Shown here piece after piece: positions 13,007 to 21,010 of a DNA stretch of 37,165 bases. Position 1 is the stretch's first letter. Each line of letters starts with the position of its first letter. The translations under genes were made by a program, and so were the position numbers. The notes under the pieces were generated by a model. It did no database searches. It was not told the origin of the DNA and worked only from the letters and a program-made list of their open reading frames with translations. The DNA comes from Treponema sp. GTDB lineage: Bacteria > Spirochaetota > Spirochaetia > Treponematales > Treponemataceae. The stretch covers positions 1-37,165 of the forward strand of contig JAEDJA010000025.1 of assembly GCA_016296575.1 (NCBI GenBank), read 5' to 3'.

Positions 13007-15790
13007 TTATGCCAGTCCAAGTTCACTGAATAATTTTTTGTATGTTACAAATTCTTCAGATTTAGCAAATTCTACAATTTTTTCTTCAGGAAGATTTTCA
13101 AGAAGCTGATCCATATAAAGGAGTACAGATTTGATATCATTCTGGAGAGTTGTATTGTTCTGTTCTGGAGCTGGAGTTGGCTCAGGTGCTGGTTCAACAG
13201 CAGGTGCTGGTACTGGTTCAACAGGTGCTGGTACTGGTTCAGCAGGTGCTGATACTGGTTCAACAGGTGCTGATACTGGTTCAACAACTGGTGTTTCTAC
13301 TGTTTCTTCTACTACAGGCTCTTCAGCTACAGGAGTTTCTACTGTTTCTTCAAATTCTGGAGTTTCAACAGGTTCTTCAACAGGAACTTCTGAATCAAAG
13401 ATAGAATCTACGTTACCAAAATCATCTTCTTCAAGAACTGGTTCTTCTACTGCTGTTTCTTCAAGAACTGGTTCTTCGTTTTCTTCAATCTGAATAACAG
13501 GTTCTTCTTCAAAAACAGGTGTTTCTTCTTCAACAATCTCTTCAGCTACAGGAGTTTCCTCAGTAACTTCTTCAAATTCTGGTTCTTCTACTGCAGATAC
13601 TTCCATTTCGTCAGTATCTTCCATAATATCTTCTGGAATTTCTTCTGAAAGGAAGTCAATTGTATCATCAGTAATTTCTGAAGGTTTTTCTTCAGTCATA
13701 AAGTCGTCAAAGTCATTTACATTATCTTCAGTACTGTCTTTTACACTGTCCATAAAGTCTGTATTTGACGATTCAACAAGAATATCATCTGTTTTTGGAA
13801 TAGAAATCTCTTCTGGAAGCTCATCCTCTTCTTCTATGATTGAAATGCTGTCCAAATCTGGTTCTTCAAGAGTATCATTGATTTCAAAATTTTCTTCTTC
13901 ATCAGCAGGTGAGAAGTCAATTCCTGCATCGTTGATTTCTTCTTCAGCATTTTCTTCAGTAAAGTCTGCTGTATTCAGGATGTTGTCCAGTTCATTTCCA
14001 GAAAGGGCAATTGTATCATCACCATCATCATCACCGAAGAATCCAGAGCTTTCTTCTGCTGTATTTTCAATAATATCAAGACCTTCGTCTTCAACGGCAG
14101 TTTCTTCAACTTCAGCAGATTCTTCTACAGTTACATCTTCTGGGAATTCAATTTCATCATCTGAAAGCTTTGAAACAAAAGCATCTGAAATATCCTCTGA
14201 AACTACAGGAATTTCTGTGTTATCTTCTTGGATAGAAGGAGCTTCTTCAATTTCTGTTGTTTCTTCGATAATTGGAGTTTCTTCTTCGATAACAGGAGCT
14301 TCTTCTTCCACTACAAATTCTTCTGGAGCAGCTTCTGTAACTTCATCTGAAATATTTTCAGCTTCTGCTTCTGTAAATTCAACAGAAGACATGATATTGT
14401 CCAGTTCATTTCCAGAAAGGGCAATTGTATCGTCACCATCATCATCACCAAAGAATCCAGCTGCTTCTTCGGAAGAAGATTCGATTTCAAAGTTCAAATC
14501 GTCTTCACTTACAGCAGTTTCTTCGATTACTGGTTCCTCTTCTTCGATAACAGGAGTTTCTTCAATTACTGGTTCCTCTTCTTCGATTACTGGAGTTTCT
14601 TCTGCAACTGTATCTTCAAAAACAGGAGTTTCTTCGATTACCGGTTCATCTGCCTGTGGAGCTGGAGCAGATTTCATGGTTTCAAGGTTTGTTTTAAGAG
14701 TGTTAATTTCGTTTTTAAGACCAGAAAGATCTGCAATAATCTGACGGAGAAGATCACTTGAAACAACCTCACTTCCTTCAGGTATTGCAGCGGCCTGTGG
14801 GGCAGGGGCAGGTTCTTCTGAAGCTGTTTCTTTAATTTCGTTTACAACAGGTGCGGTAGTTGTATTTTCGTCTCCAACTTGAAGATCGTAATCTACTACT
14901 ACTTCTTTTGCTTTTGAAGCATCAACATCCTGGTTGATAGGAGTTTCGTCTGCATCTGAATCAATACCGAAGTCAGAAAGATCAATTTCTTCTGTTTCGC
15001 CGGAAATATCTGTGGATCTTGATTCTTCTCCTTCTTCTGAAGCACTTTCTTCTTCACTAAGAGAATTAAGATCAAGTTCAACATTATCTTCAGTTTCTAC
15101 TGTATCTGCTTCTGCATCAAAACTGATATCCATTTCAAGAGGTTTTTCTTCTATAATTTCTTCTTTTTTAGGTTCAACTTCTTCTGGAGCCATAGTGAAT
15201 TCGCCACCATCAAGGAAGTCGTCCAGGGACAATTCACCGTCTTCAAAAGAAGCTTCTTCAGTTGAAGATTTATTGTTCTGTAATGCAAGTTCTTCTTCTG
15301 AAAAACCGTTATTTCCAGCAGCAACAGATTCATCAGAAAAATCACCGTCCATAAACTCGTCAAGTGATATCTCACCATCTTCTTCTGGAAGCTGGAAATC
15401 ATCATGGGAAGATTCCTCAGTTACTTCAAAAGCTTCTTCAAAAGCTTCAACTGGAGCTTCTTCCTGTGTAAAGTCGTCAATATCAAAAGATTCTGTAACA
15501 TCAGATTCAGGCTGAACTTCTGGTGCAGGCTCTTCTACTTCGAAGTCACTCATGATATCTTCAAATTCAGATATTTCAGCGGGAGCTTCTTCAAATGTAT
15601 CCTCCGAAGCTGGTATGTCTTCATTTTTCAAAAAATCATCTAGATCATCTGTGTCCAAAGAGGTTTCCGGGAAATCAGGAAGATCGAAAACATCTGTAGA
15701 ATCAAGCTCTTCAACATTGTTCTCTTTGCCAGGCTGCTTCACCCAAACACCGTAACTGTCAAGTTCGTTTGTGTTATCAATATCACTCAT
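13007..15790 (-). CDS. Large acidic repeat protein (927 aa), head of the Maf cluster
   Basis: This is an extremely Asp/Glu-rich, probably disordered protein with no membrane segment. I start it at ATG 15790 (GAGGGGAA 6 nt upstream), not at an in-frame ATG 30 codons earlier. Order: N-terminal DSYGVWVKQPGKE; two SLDxFxDG motifs (EISLDEFMDG, ELSLDDFLDG); VEETPV-type repeats; two copies of a block containing GFFGDDDGDDTIALSGNEL; a Pro-rich stretch of 7-residue units such as EPVPAPV; and a short ordered C-terminus (SVLLYMDQLLENLPEEKIVE, then FVTYKKLFSELGLA). Such a layout suits a scaffold with docking motifs. I do not know a characterised homologue. Confidence 0.85.
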   Translation of the reverse strand: MSDIDNTNELDSYGVWVKQPGKENNVEELDSTDVFDLPDFPETSLDTDDLDDFLKNEDIPASEDTFEEAPAEISEFEDIMSDFEVEEPAPEVQPESDVTESFDIDDFTQEEAPVEAFEEAFEVTEESSHDDFQLPEEDGEISLDEFMDGDFSDESVAAGNNGFSEEELALQNNKSSTEEASFEDGELSLDDFLDGGEFTMAPEEVEPKKEEIIEEKPLEMDISFDAEADTVETEDNVELDLNSLSEEESASEEGEESRSTDISGETEEIDLSDFGIDSDADETPINQDVDASKAKEVVVDYDLQVGDENTTTAPVVNEIKETASEEPAPAPQAAAIPEGSEVVSSDLLRQIIADLSGLKNEINTLKTNLETMKSAPAPQADEPVIEETPVFEDTVAEETPVIEEEEPVIEETPVIEEEEPVIEETAVSEDDLNFEIESSSEEAAGFFGDDDGDDTIALSGNELDNIMSSVEFTEAEAENISDEVTEAAPEEFVVEEEAPVIEEETPIIEETTEIEEAPSIQEDNTEIPVVSEDISDAFVSKLSDDEIEFPEDVTVEESAEVEETAVEDEGLDIIENTAEESSGFFGDDDGDDTIALSGNELDNILNTADFTEENAEEEINDAGIDFSPADEEENFEINDTLEEPDLDSISIIEEEDELPEEISIPKTDDILVESSNTDFMDSVKDSTEDNVNDFDDFMTEEKPSEITDDTIDFLSEEIPEDIMEDTDEMEVSAVEEPEFEEVTEETPVAEEIVEEETPVFEEEPVIQIEENEEPVLEETAVEEPVLEEDDFGNVDSIFDSEVPVEEPVETPEFEETVETPVAEEPVVEETVETPVVEPVSAPVEPVSAPAEPVPAPVEPVPAPAVEPAPEPTPAPEQNNTTLQNDIKSVLLYMDQLLENLPEEKIVEFAKSEEFVTYKKLFSELGLA
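13195..13305. repeat. 21-bp tandem repeat coding Pro-rich heptapeptides
   Basis: Approximately five units of GGTGCTGGTACTGGTTCAACA with variants lie inside the acidic protein gene. They encode (A/V)EPV(S/P)AP units. The repeats are in frame, so copy-number change would vary linker length. Confidence 0.85.
13983..14460. repeat. 64-bp duplicated block inside the acidic protein gene
   Basis: Segments 13983-14046 and 14397-14460 are nearly identical (two visible differences) and encode the GDDDGDDTIALSGNELDNI block. Conservation at the DNA level suggests recent duplication or gene conversion. Confidence 0.85.
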
Positions 15791-15943
15791 AAAAAGTTCC
15801 CCTCTAAACAGGTTAAAATTATTCAATATATTATCGGCACAATAATCTAAATTCTCTACACAATATAATAGAATAATCATTTTATTATATCATATTTTTT
15901 TTGATTTAGGAAACAGAAAATTTTGCCGATAATCTAGATACGT

Positions 15944-16441
15944 ATGATTCGCCTAAAGTTATTGTTTGCTGCCCTTGTAGGTACCCTTGTTTATGTGGGC
16001 CTATCTGCAACTCTTGGACAGACAGGATTTAAAAGTTACAATCTTCTTGAAGAACAGAAGAGAGAAATCAGTTTGCAGACCTCAGAAATTCAGACTATTC
16101 ACGATGAGCTGGAGCTTGAAGCTACTGCTTTACAAAATGACAGGGATCTTATTGCTTCGTATGCACGCAAACTTGATTATGTATCTGACGGCGAAAAGCT
16201 TGTAAAAATTAACGGACTAAGAAAATCCGACAAACCTCTTTACGATACAGGAACTATTCTTTATTCTCACGAAATAACTTATCTTTCTGATGACAGCATT
16301 AAGCTTTTGTCACTTTTTGCTTTTTTTCTTACATTTATTCTTTTGTTTATGCTGGGCCTTAGCCGGGGAGAATATTCGTTTAAGCGAAAAAAGAAAGAAT
16401 ATGTAGCAGGAATTCCAGTTTATGATTTGCCGCAAATCTGA
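15944..16441 (+). CDS. DivIC/FtsB-like septum formation initiator protein with two membrane helices
   Basis: This 165-aa protein has an N-terminal membrane helix (about 5-25) and a coiled coil (about 33-72, EEQKREISLQTSEIQTIHDE and onward). A short ordered part follows, then a second membrane helix (about 120-140) and a basic tail. The helix plus coiled-coil layout and the KLDYVSDGEKLVKI stretch match septum formation initiator proteins (FtsB/DivIC), which bridge cell-division proteins at the septum. The C-terminal helix is an addition to the usual bitopic form. There is no Shine-Dalgarno sequence before ATG 15944. The 3' end overlaps the tsaC-like gene by 20 bp, indicating coupling. Confidence 0.65.
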   Translation: MIRLKLLFAALVGTLVYVGLSATLGQTGFKSYNLLEEQKREISLQTSEIQTIHDELELEATALQNDRDLIASYARKLDYVSDGEKLVKINGLRKSDKPLYDTGTILYSHEITYLSDDSIKLLSLFAFFLTFILLFMLGLSRGEYSFKRKKKEYVAGIPVYDLPQI

Positions 16442-16979
16442 TATTTCCTGCGACCAGGTAGCCCAGATTCTGAAAAAGGGTGGAGTAGTTATTATTCCTA
16501 CCGATACAGTCTACGGATTTTCGGGTATAACTGAAAAAAAATATGAGACAGACAGAAAAATCCGCCAGATTAAGGGACGAAGTGAATCAAAACCGCTTAT
16601 TTGTCTTATTTCAAAACCTTCCGACATATCAAAATATACTGATGATGTAATTCCAGATAATCTTCTTGAAAAATGGCCTGGTGCACTTACGGTTATTGTA
16701 AAAAACAAAGGTGATGATTCAACTACGGCATACCGCTGCCCTGGAGATGTTTGGCTTCGTGAAGTAATTGAAAAATGCGGAAATACAATCTTTTCTACAA
16801 GCGTTAATTTAAGCGGAGAACCTGTTCTTGAAACGGAAGATGAAATAGTTTCAGTTTTTAAAGATAAAACAGATCTTATTGTTCTTGACGGCGACAGAAA
16901 AAATGCAAAGCCTTCAACGCTGGTAAAAATTGAAAATGGGAAGGTGATTGTTCTGCGTCAGGGAGATATCCAGGTTTAA
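16422..16979 (+). CDS. tsaC: L-threonylcarbamoyladenylate synthase (TsaC/Sua5/YrdC family)
   Basis: This 185-aa enzyme makes threonylcarbamoyl-AMP from threonine, bicarbonate and ATP, the first step of t6A37 tRNA modification. The YrdC domain fills the protein: KKGGVVIIPTDTVYGFSG near the N-terminus, KIRQIKGRSESKPLICLISK as the basic binding loop, and STSVNLSGEPV in the C-terminal half. It is the short form without the Sua5 C-terminal domain. It overlaps the upstream DivIC-like gene by 20 nt and ends 7 nt from a convergent gene. Confidence 0.9.
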   Translation: MICRKSDISCDQVAQILKKGGVVIIPTDTVYGFSGITEKKYETDRKIRQIKGRSESKPLICLISKPSDISKYTDDVIPDNLLEKWPGALTVIVKNKGDDSTTAYRCPGDVWLREVIEKCGNTIFSTSVNLSGEPVLETEDEIVSVFKDKTDLIVLDGDRKNAKPSTLVKIENGKVIVLRQGDIQV

Positions 16980-16986
16980 TAAAGAC

Positions 16987-17814
16987 CTAGTTTATTTTAT
17001 GCCAGGAAACATCTACAAAACCTGGTGAGGCTCCGTCTGCAGTTGGGACGAGAGTCTTTTTTTTGCCCGAAAGAGTGTCATCAGCATTTAAAGTAAGCTG
17101 CCAGGTAATAGGATCAGCAGTAAGGGCTAAATTCATGGCTATGTTTCTAGGAATTTCTGGGAAAAAAGAAGCATTTGCCTTGCCGTTTTGTGAAACTGTA
17201 ACAGTTGATCCATTGATTTCTACATTTATGTTCATAGAAGCACCGTTTTTGAAGATTACAAATCCACGGCCCCCTCGCATTATTATAATTTTGTTTACAT
17301 TTTCTTCACCGCCCCATGTGCCTGCAAGTTCTTCTGTTGAAACAGGAGTTTTTGATGCAGAAGGTAGAAGTGGATCTGGCTGGGAAGATCCATTTGCATC
17401 AAGAAGGGACAAAAGTGTTTCCTGAAGGGAAGTTTTTGTGTCCATAAGGATTTTGTAATATGAATCGTAGTCTTTTGTTGCAGAAAATTTAGTGTTTAAT
17501 GCGTTGGAAACAAGATTGAAGGTGGCTTCCCATTTTGAAGAATTTTCTTTTTTGCGTACAACAGAGTAAAAAGAATAGTTGTATGCGGATAAAGAAGAAG
17601 CATCATTAATATCGAAAGAAGATTCCCGCTGGTCTTCTACAGAAAAGTCTTGGATTCCCGTAAGCTGAGACCAGTAAAGGTCGCTGGTCATTACAATCAT
17701 GTTTTCATCAAGATCTTCTGAGAAAACTCCGTAGTAATCAATATTGTACAGGTCGGCGGCAAAAAGGGTTGTGAGACTAATAAAAATGGCTGTAATTAAA
17801 ATGCCTTTTTTCAT
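16987..17814 (-). CDS. Exported hypothetical protein
   Basis: This 275-aa protein begins with a signal peptide (MKKGILITAIFISLTTLFAA, likely cleaved after FAA), so it is periplasmic or surface-exposed. The N-terminal part (about 25-125) is rich in aromatic and polar residues. After a Ser/Pro linker (about 145-165), the C-terminal part looks like an all-beta barrel, beginning ELAGTWGGEE and running through VFINGAS-like strands (actual FVIFKNGASMNINVEINGS), reminiscent of lipocalin-like folds, though this is a guess. The start codon directly abuts the smpB stop (TAAATG), and AAGGGGAT within smpB serves as the ribosome binding site. Confidence 0.78.
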   Translation of the reverse strand: MKKGILITAIFISLTTLFAADLYNIDYYGVFSEDLDENMIVMTSDLYWSQLTGIQDFSVEDQRESSFDINDASSLSAYNYSFYSVVRKKENSSKWEATFNLVSNALNTKFSATKDYDSYYKILMDTKTSLQETLLSLLDANGSSQPDPLLPSASKTPVSTEELAGTWGGEENVNKIIIMRGGRGFVIFKNGASMNINVEINGSTVTVSQNGKANASFFPEIPRNIAMNLALTADPITWQLTLNADDTLSGKKKTLVPTADGASPGFVDVSWHKIN

Positions 17815-18279
17815 TTATCCCCTTAATTTTGATGCAATTTCCCTCTGTGTGTCACGGTCAATATCCCGGTTTTTGATTGTTTCCCGTTTGTCGAACATTT
17901 TCTTTCCTTTACAAACGCCAAGAGTTGTTTTTACACGACCGTTTTTTAAATAAAAATCCAGAGGAATCAATGTGTAGCCTTTCTCTTCAACTTTTCGAAT
18001 AAGTCTTTTGATTTCTTCCTTGTGGAGGAGAAGCTTTTTAGGACGATCCGGGTTATGGTTGAAAATTGATGAAAAAGAGTACTCGGAAATGTGAAAGTTT
18101 TTTAGATAAACTTCACCATTAATAATTTCGGCAAATGCATCTGGGAAAGAAATGTTACCTCCCTTTACGGATTTTACTTCAGTACCAACAAGAGCAATGC
18201 CGCACTCATAAGTATCTTCCACAAAGTAGTTGAAACGAGCCTTTCTGTTTTCTGCAATCAGTTTTTTGCCTTCTGCCAT
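17815..18279 (-). CDS. smpB: SsrA-binding protein SmpB
   Basis: This 154-aa tmRNA-binding protein rescues stalled ribosomes by trans-translation. The canonical sequence is present throughout: AENRKARFNYFVEDTYECGI, ALVGTEVKSVKGGNISFPDA, the central LLLHKEEIKRL, and the basic C-terminal tail GKKMFDKRETIKNRD, which contacts the decoding centre. It is full length. The start ATG 18279 has no ribosome binding site but lies 8 nt after a TATAAT box. No tmRNA gene is visible nearby. It is first in a two-gene unit with the exported protein. Confidence 0.95.
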   Translation of the reverse strand: MAEGKKLIAENRKARFNYFVEDTYECGIALVGTEVKSVKGGNISFPDAFAEIINGEVYLKNFHISEYSFSSIFNHNPDRPKKLLLHKEEIKRLIRKVEEKGYTLIPLDFYLKNGRVKTTLGVCKGKKMFDKRETIKNRDIDRDTQREIASKLRG

Positions 18280-18316
18280 AACACTTAATTATAATTTATA
18301 AGAAAACATTTTACAA
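18280..18316 (-). promoter_or_regulatory. smpB promoter, -10 box 8 nt before ATG
   Basis: On the minus strand TTGTAA (18316-18311), a 17-bp spacer and TATAAT (18293-18288) are followed by TAAGTGTT and the ATG. The predicted 5' leader is at most 1-2 nt, and no Shine-Dalgarno is present. Confidence 0.65.
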
Positions 18317-18369
18317 CTGTAGAAGGTAACACATCATTTAGACTTCTGATCATTAAGAATTATTAATCG

Positions 18370-20325
18370 CTAGATTGTCAGGTTTTCTTCGCTGTAAACA
18401 CCAAGGAGACGAATCTGTTCGGCTTTTTCTTTAAGCTGATCAAGAACATCTGCCATGTAAGTTTCCCGGTCTTTAATTATTTCTGTTAGTTCTGCATCAA
18501 CATAGAACCAGTATTTCCATGGTTCACCAAAAACAGGGCGGGATTCAAGGCGTGTAAGGTTTAAAGCATTTTTCTGGAAAATTCCAAGACAGTCGCAAAG
18601 GGCACCGGCTTCATTTTTTACACAGAACATGAAGCTTGCCTTGTTAGGGCTCATGGTAGCTGAAGGAAGTGCATCTTTTTTATTTGAAATGATTACAAAT
18701 CTTGTGTAGTCACGAGGATCATCTTCAATGCTTTCACGGATAACTTCCATGTTGTAGTATCCTGCATTTACAACACTTGCAATGGCTGCATTTTCCTTAT
18801 CACCATTTTCAGATACAAATTGTGCAGCTGTTGCGGTAGATGCGGCATCAATTTTAGTCCAGGAGCTGTGTTCTGCCAGGAGTTTTGAACACTGAAGGAA
18901 TCCTTGTGGATGTGAATAAACTTTTTTAATGTCATCAATGGTTGCACCTTTTACACCAAGGAGAGAGTGCTGGATGCGCATATGGATGGCTCCACTGATT
19001 GTAACATCAGGGAAACGGGTAAGATTATCGTAGTTGTCATAAACAGAACCAGCCAGGGAATTTTCGATTGGAATCATCGCAAAATCAACTTTTCCATCTA
19101 TTACAGACTGGAAGGCTTCGCGGAAAGAATTCATGGAAACGGCAACTGCTGACCCATCAAAATAACGACCTATGGCCTGTTCTGCGTAAGCTCCACGTTT
19201 TCCGCAGTAGGCACACTGTATTTTTTCTGAAACAGTATTGTTTTTTGTTGATGAGTTTTTTGAATCAGAAGCCAGATTTTTTACACTCTGGATATGAGGA
19301 ATACTTTTTCCCATAACAGGTGAAATAGCTTCAATATCACGCATTACTTTTTCAAACTGTTCCGGAAGAAGAGATTGTGGACCGTCGGAAAGTGCACGGC
19401 TTGGGTTATTGTGGACTTCAACAATCACACCATCTGCACCAGCTGCAATTGAAGCAAGAGCCATTGGAGGAATCTTGTCTCGGATTCCCAGTGCATGACT
19501 TGGATCAACGATTACAGGAAGGTGAGTCATGCTGCGGAGAACTGGAACTGCAGAAAGATCCAGGGTGTTTCTTGTAGCTTTTTCGTAGGTTCTTATTCCA
19601 CGTTCACAAAGAATAATGTTTTCTGTCCCTGAAGAAAGCAGATACTCGGCACTCATAAGCCATTCTTCCAAAGTGGCAGAAATTCCCCGTTTAAGAATTA
19701 CTGGTTTTCCAAGTTTTCCAAGTTTTTTTAGGAGTTCAAAATTCTGCATGTTTCGGGCGCCAACCTGGTAAACATCAACGCCATATTTTTCCATTACGGG
19801 AATATTTTCTGTTGCAACTACTTCCGTTACAACAGGAAGTCCGTATTTATCTCCGGCTTCTTTAAGGTATTTAAGACCTTCTTCTCCAAGTCCCTGAAAA
19901 GAGTATGGACTTGTGCGGGGTTTGTAGGCACCTCCCTGAAGCATAACGGCACCGCTAGACTGAACGCTCTGGGCAATTGCCATCATCTGTTCCCGGCTTT
20001 CTACGGCACATGGTCCTGCAATGGCAATAATGCGTTTTCCCCCAACTTTGATTATCTGGTTACGGTTATTTGGCACTTCAACAATGGTATCTTCCGTTTT
20101 GAATTCACGACTTGCCATTTTGTAAGGTTTTGAAATAGGAATGACACTTTCAACTCCATCCTGAAGCTCCAGGTCTTTAAGATCAACAGAAAGTCGACCA
20201 ACAGCAGCGATGATTGTTTTTTCGGCACCGCAGATTTCGTTGAGTTTGAACTGCTTTTCTTCAAGAAGACCTGTAAGTTTGTTTTTCTGTTCGGAAGTAA
20301 TGTCCTTCTTTAATACAATAACCAT
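18370..20325 (-). CDS. Bifunctional DAHP synthase / prephenate dehydratase
   Basis: This 651-aa fusion joins the first step of the shikimate pathway to the committed step of phenylalanine synthesis. Residues 1-70 form a ferredoxin-like regulatory domain. Residues 80-335 are a type I-beta DAHP synthase (IAIAGPCAVES, GGAYKPRTSPYSFQGLG, PVILKRGISATLEEW, VIVDPSHALGIRDK, then EVHNNPSRALSDGPQSL). A Ser/Asn linker spans about 345-368. Residues 369-548 are prephenate dehydratase (AYCGKRGAYAEQA, MIPIENSLAGSV, TRF at 541-543). Residues 563-640 are an ACT domain with GALCDCL and ESRP (594-597), the phenylalanine-binding motif. Feedback control of both activities by Phe is likely. It is a single-gene unit, divergent from ruvA, starting at ATG 20325 without a ribosome binding site. 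Confidence 0.95.
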   Translation of the reverse strand: MVIVLKKDITSEQKNKLTGLLEEKQFKLNEICGAEKTIIAAVGRLSVDLKDLELQDGVESVIPISKPYKMASREFKTEDTIVEVPNNRNQIIKVGGKRIIAIAGPCAVESREQMMAIAQSVQSSGAVMLQGGAYKPRTSPYSFQGLGEEGLKYLKEAGDKYGLPVVTEVVATENIPVMEKYGVDVYQVGARNMQNFELLKKLGKLGKPVILKRGISATLEEWLMSAEYLLSSGTENIILCERGIRTYEKATRNTLDLSAVPVLRSMTHLPVIVDPSHALGIRDKIPPMALASIAAGADGVIVEVHNNPSRALSDGPQSLLPEQFEKVMRDIEAISPVMGKSIPHIQSVKNLASDSKNSSTKNNTVSEKIQCAYCGKRGAYAEQAIGRYFDGSAVAVSMNSFREAFQSVIDGKVDFAMIPIENSLAGSVYDNYDNLTRFPDVTISGAIHMRIQHSLLGVKGATIDDIKKVYSHPQGFLQCSKLLAEHSSWTKIDAASTATAAQFVSENGDKENAAIASVVNAGYYNMEVIRESIEDDPRDYTRFVIISNKKDALPSATMSPNKASFMFCVKNEAGALCDCLGIFQKNALNLTRLESRPVFGEPWKYWFYVDAELTEIIKDRETYMADVLDQLKEKAEQIRLLGVYSEENLTI

Positions 20326-20383
20326 AATGGAAGAATTTTAGTGAATAGTAGAAAAAAAAGCAATTATGAACTAAAATTGAGCC
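20326..20383. promoter_or_regulatory. Divergent promoters between the DAHPS-PheA fusion and ruvA
   Basis: Minus strand: TTGCTT (20363-20358), 17 bp, then TAAAAT (20340-20335), 9 nt before the ATG. Plus strand: TAGAAA (20349-20354), 17 bp, then TAAAAT (20372-20377), 6 nt before the ruvA ATG. The two promoters interleave in 58 bp, so simultaneous firing may be mutually exclusive. Neither gene has a clear Shine-Dalgarno sequence. Confidence 0.5.
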
Positions 20384-21010
20384 ATGTTTAACTCACTTTA
20401 CGGCGTAATAACTGGCAAATTTCCAAAACAGGTTTTTATTGAAACCAATGGTATTGAATGGGATTTGTGCGTTCCTGATTCAAATCTGGATATGCTTCCC
20501 AATGTGGGGCAGGAAGGAAGAATCTATACCTGGCTTCAGCATACAGAAAATGCCATGGCTTTGTACGGATTTGCAACTAACGAAGAGAGAATGCTTTTTC
20601 TGGATCTTCTGAAGGTTGATGGAATTGGAGCTAAGGGCGCTGTAAAAATTATGAGTGCAGTTTCATCAGAAAGACTTTCTACTGTTCTTGAAAACGGTGA
20701 CCTTGAAATGCTGGAAAAAATTCCTGGAGTTGGTAAAAAAACTGCGGGAAAAATGCTTCTAGCCCTTAAAGGGAAATTGACTGTTCCTACTGGAAATACA
20801 AAAACTGTCAGTGTAAATCCAAAAAGTGATACTTACGCTGTTGTTGTGCAGGGCCTTGTTGAAATGGGCTATGATAAGATACAGACTCAGAAGCTGGTGG
20901 CAGATATTGTTGCTTCCATGGAAAATGATGAAAATTTTGCAAAAATGAATCAGACTCAAAAAGAAGATGTAATCTTTAAAAAGGCATTGACGGGGGCACT
21001 TGGTGAATAG
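20384..21010 (+). CDS. ruvA: Holliday junction branch migration protein RuvA
   Basis: This 208-aa subunit forms the tetramer that binds Holliday junctions and loads RuvB. It shows an N-terminal OB fold (MFNSLYGVITGKFPKQVFIE), the acidic-pin region, two helix-hairpin-helix motifs (LKVDGIGAKGAVKIMS and LEKIPGVGKKTAGKMLLALK), and a C-terminal RuvB-binding domain (VVQGLVEMGYDKIQTQKLV). It is full length. It leads the ruvA-ruvB-queA operon, and its stop overlaps the ruvB start. Confidence 0.96.
   Translation: MFNSLYGVITGKFPKQVFIETNGIEWDLCVPDSNLDMLPNVGQEGRIYTWLQHTENAMALYGFATNEERMLFLDLLKVDGIGAKGAVKIMSAVSSERLSTVLENGDLEMLEKIPGVGKKTAGKMLLALKGKLTVPTGNTKTVSVNPKSDTYAVVVQGLVEMGYDKIQTQKLVADIVASMENDENFAKMNQTQKEDVIFKKALTGALGE

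Noticed and set aside
13195..13305. Possible CRISPR or regulatory repeat
   Set aside because: The 21-bp units are in frame and code Pro-rich heptapeptides within the acidic protein.
13836..14744. 302-codon Ser-rich plus-strand frame (also 14934-15515 and 13131-13493)
   Set aside because: These are antisense shadows of the acidic protein: Glu/Asp codons read backwards give Ser/Phe/Ile-rich frames.
15791..15880. N-terminal 30-codon extension of the acidic protein
   Set aside because: The ATG at 15790 has a strong GAGGGGAA site, whereas the upstream ATG has none and the extension is Asn/Leu-rich, unlike the rest.
18280..18369. tmRNA gene near smpB
   Set aside because: The gap is only 90 bp and shows only promoter elements; no tRNA-like ends are seen.
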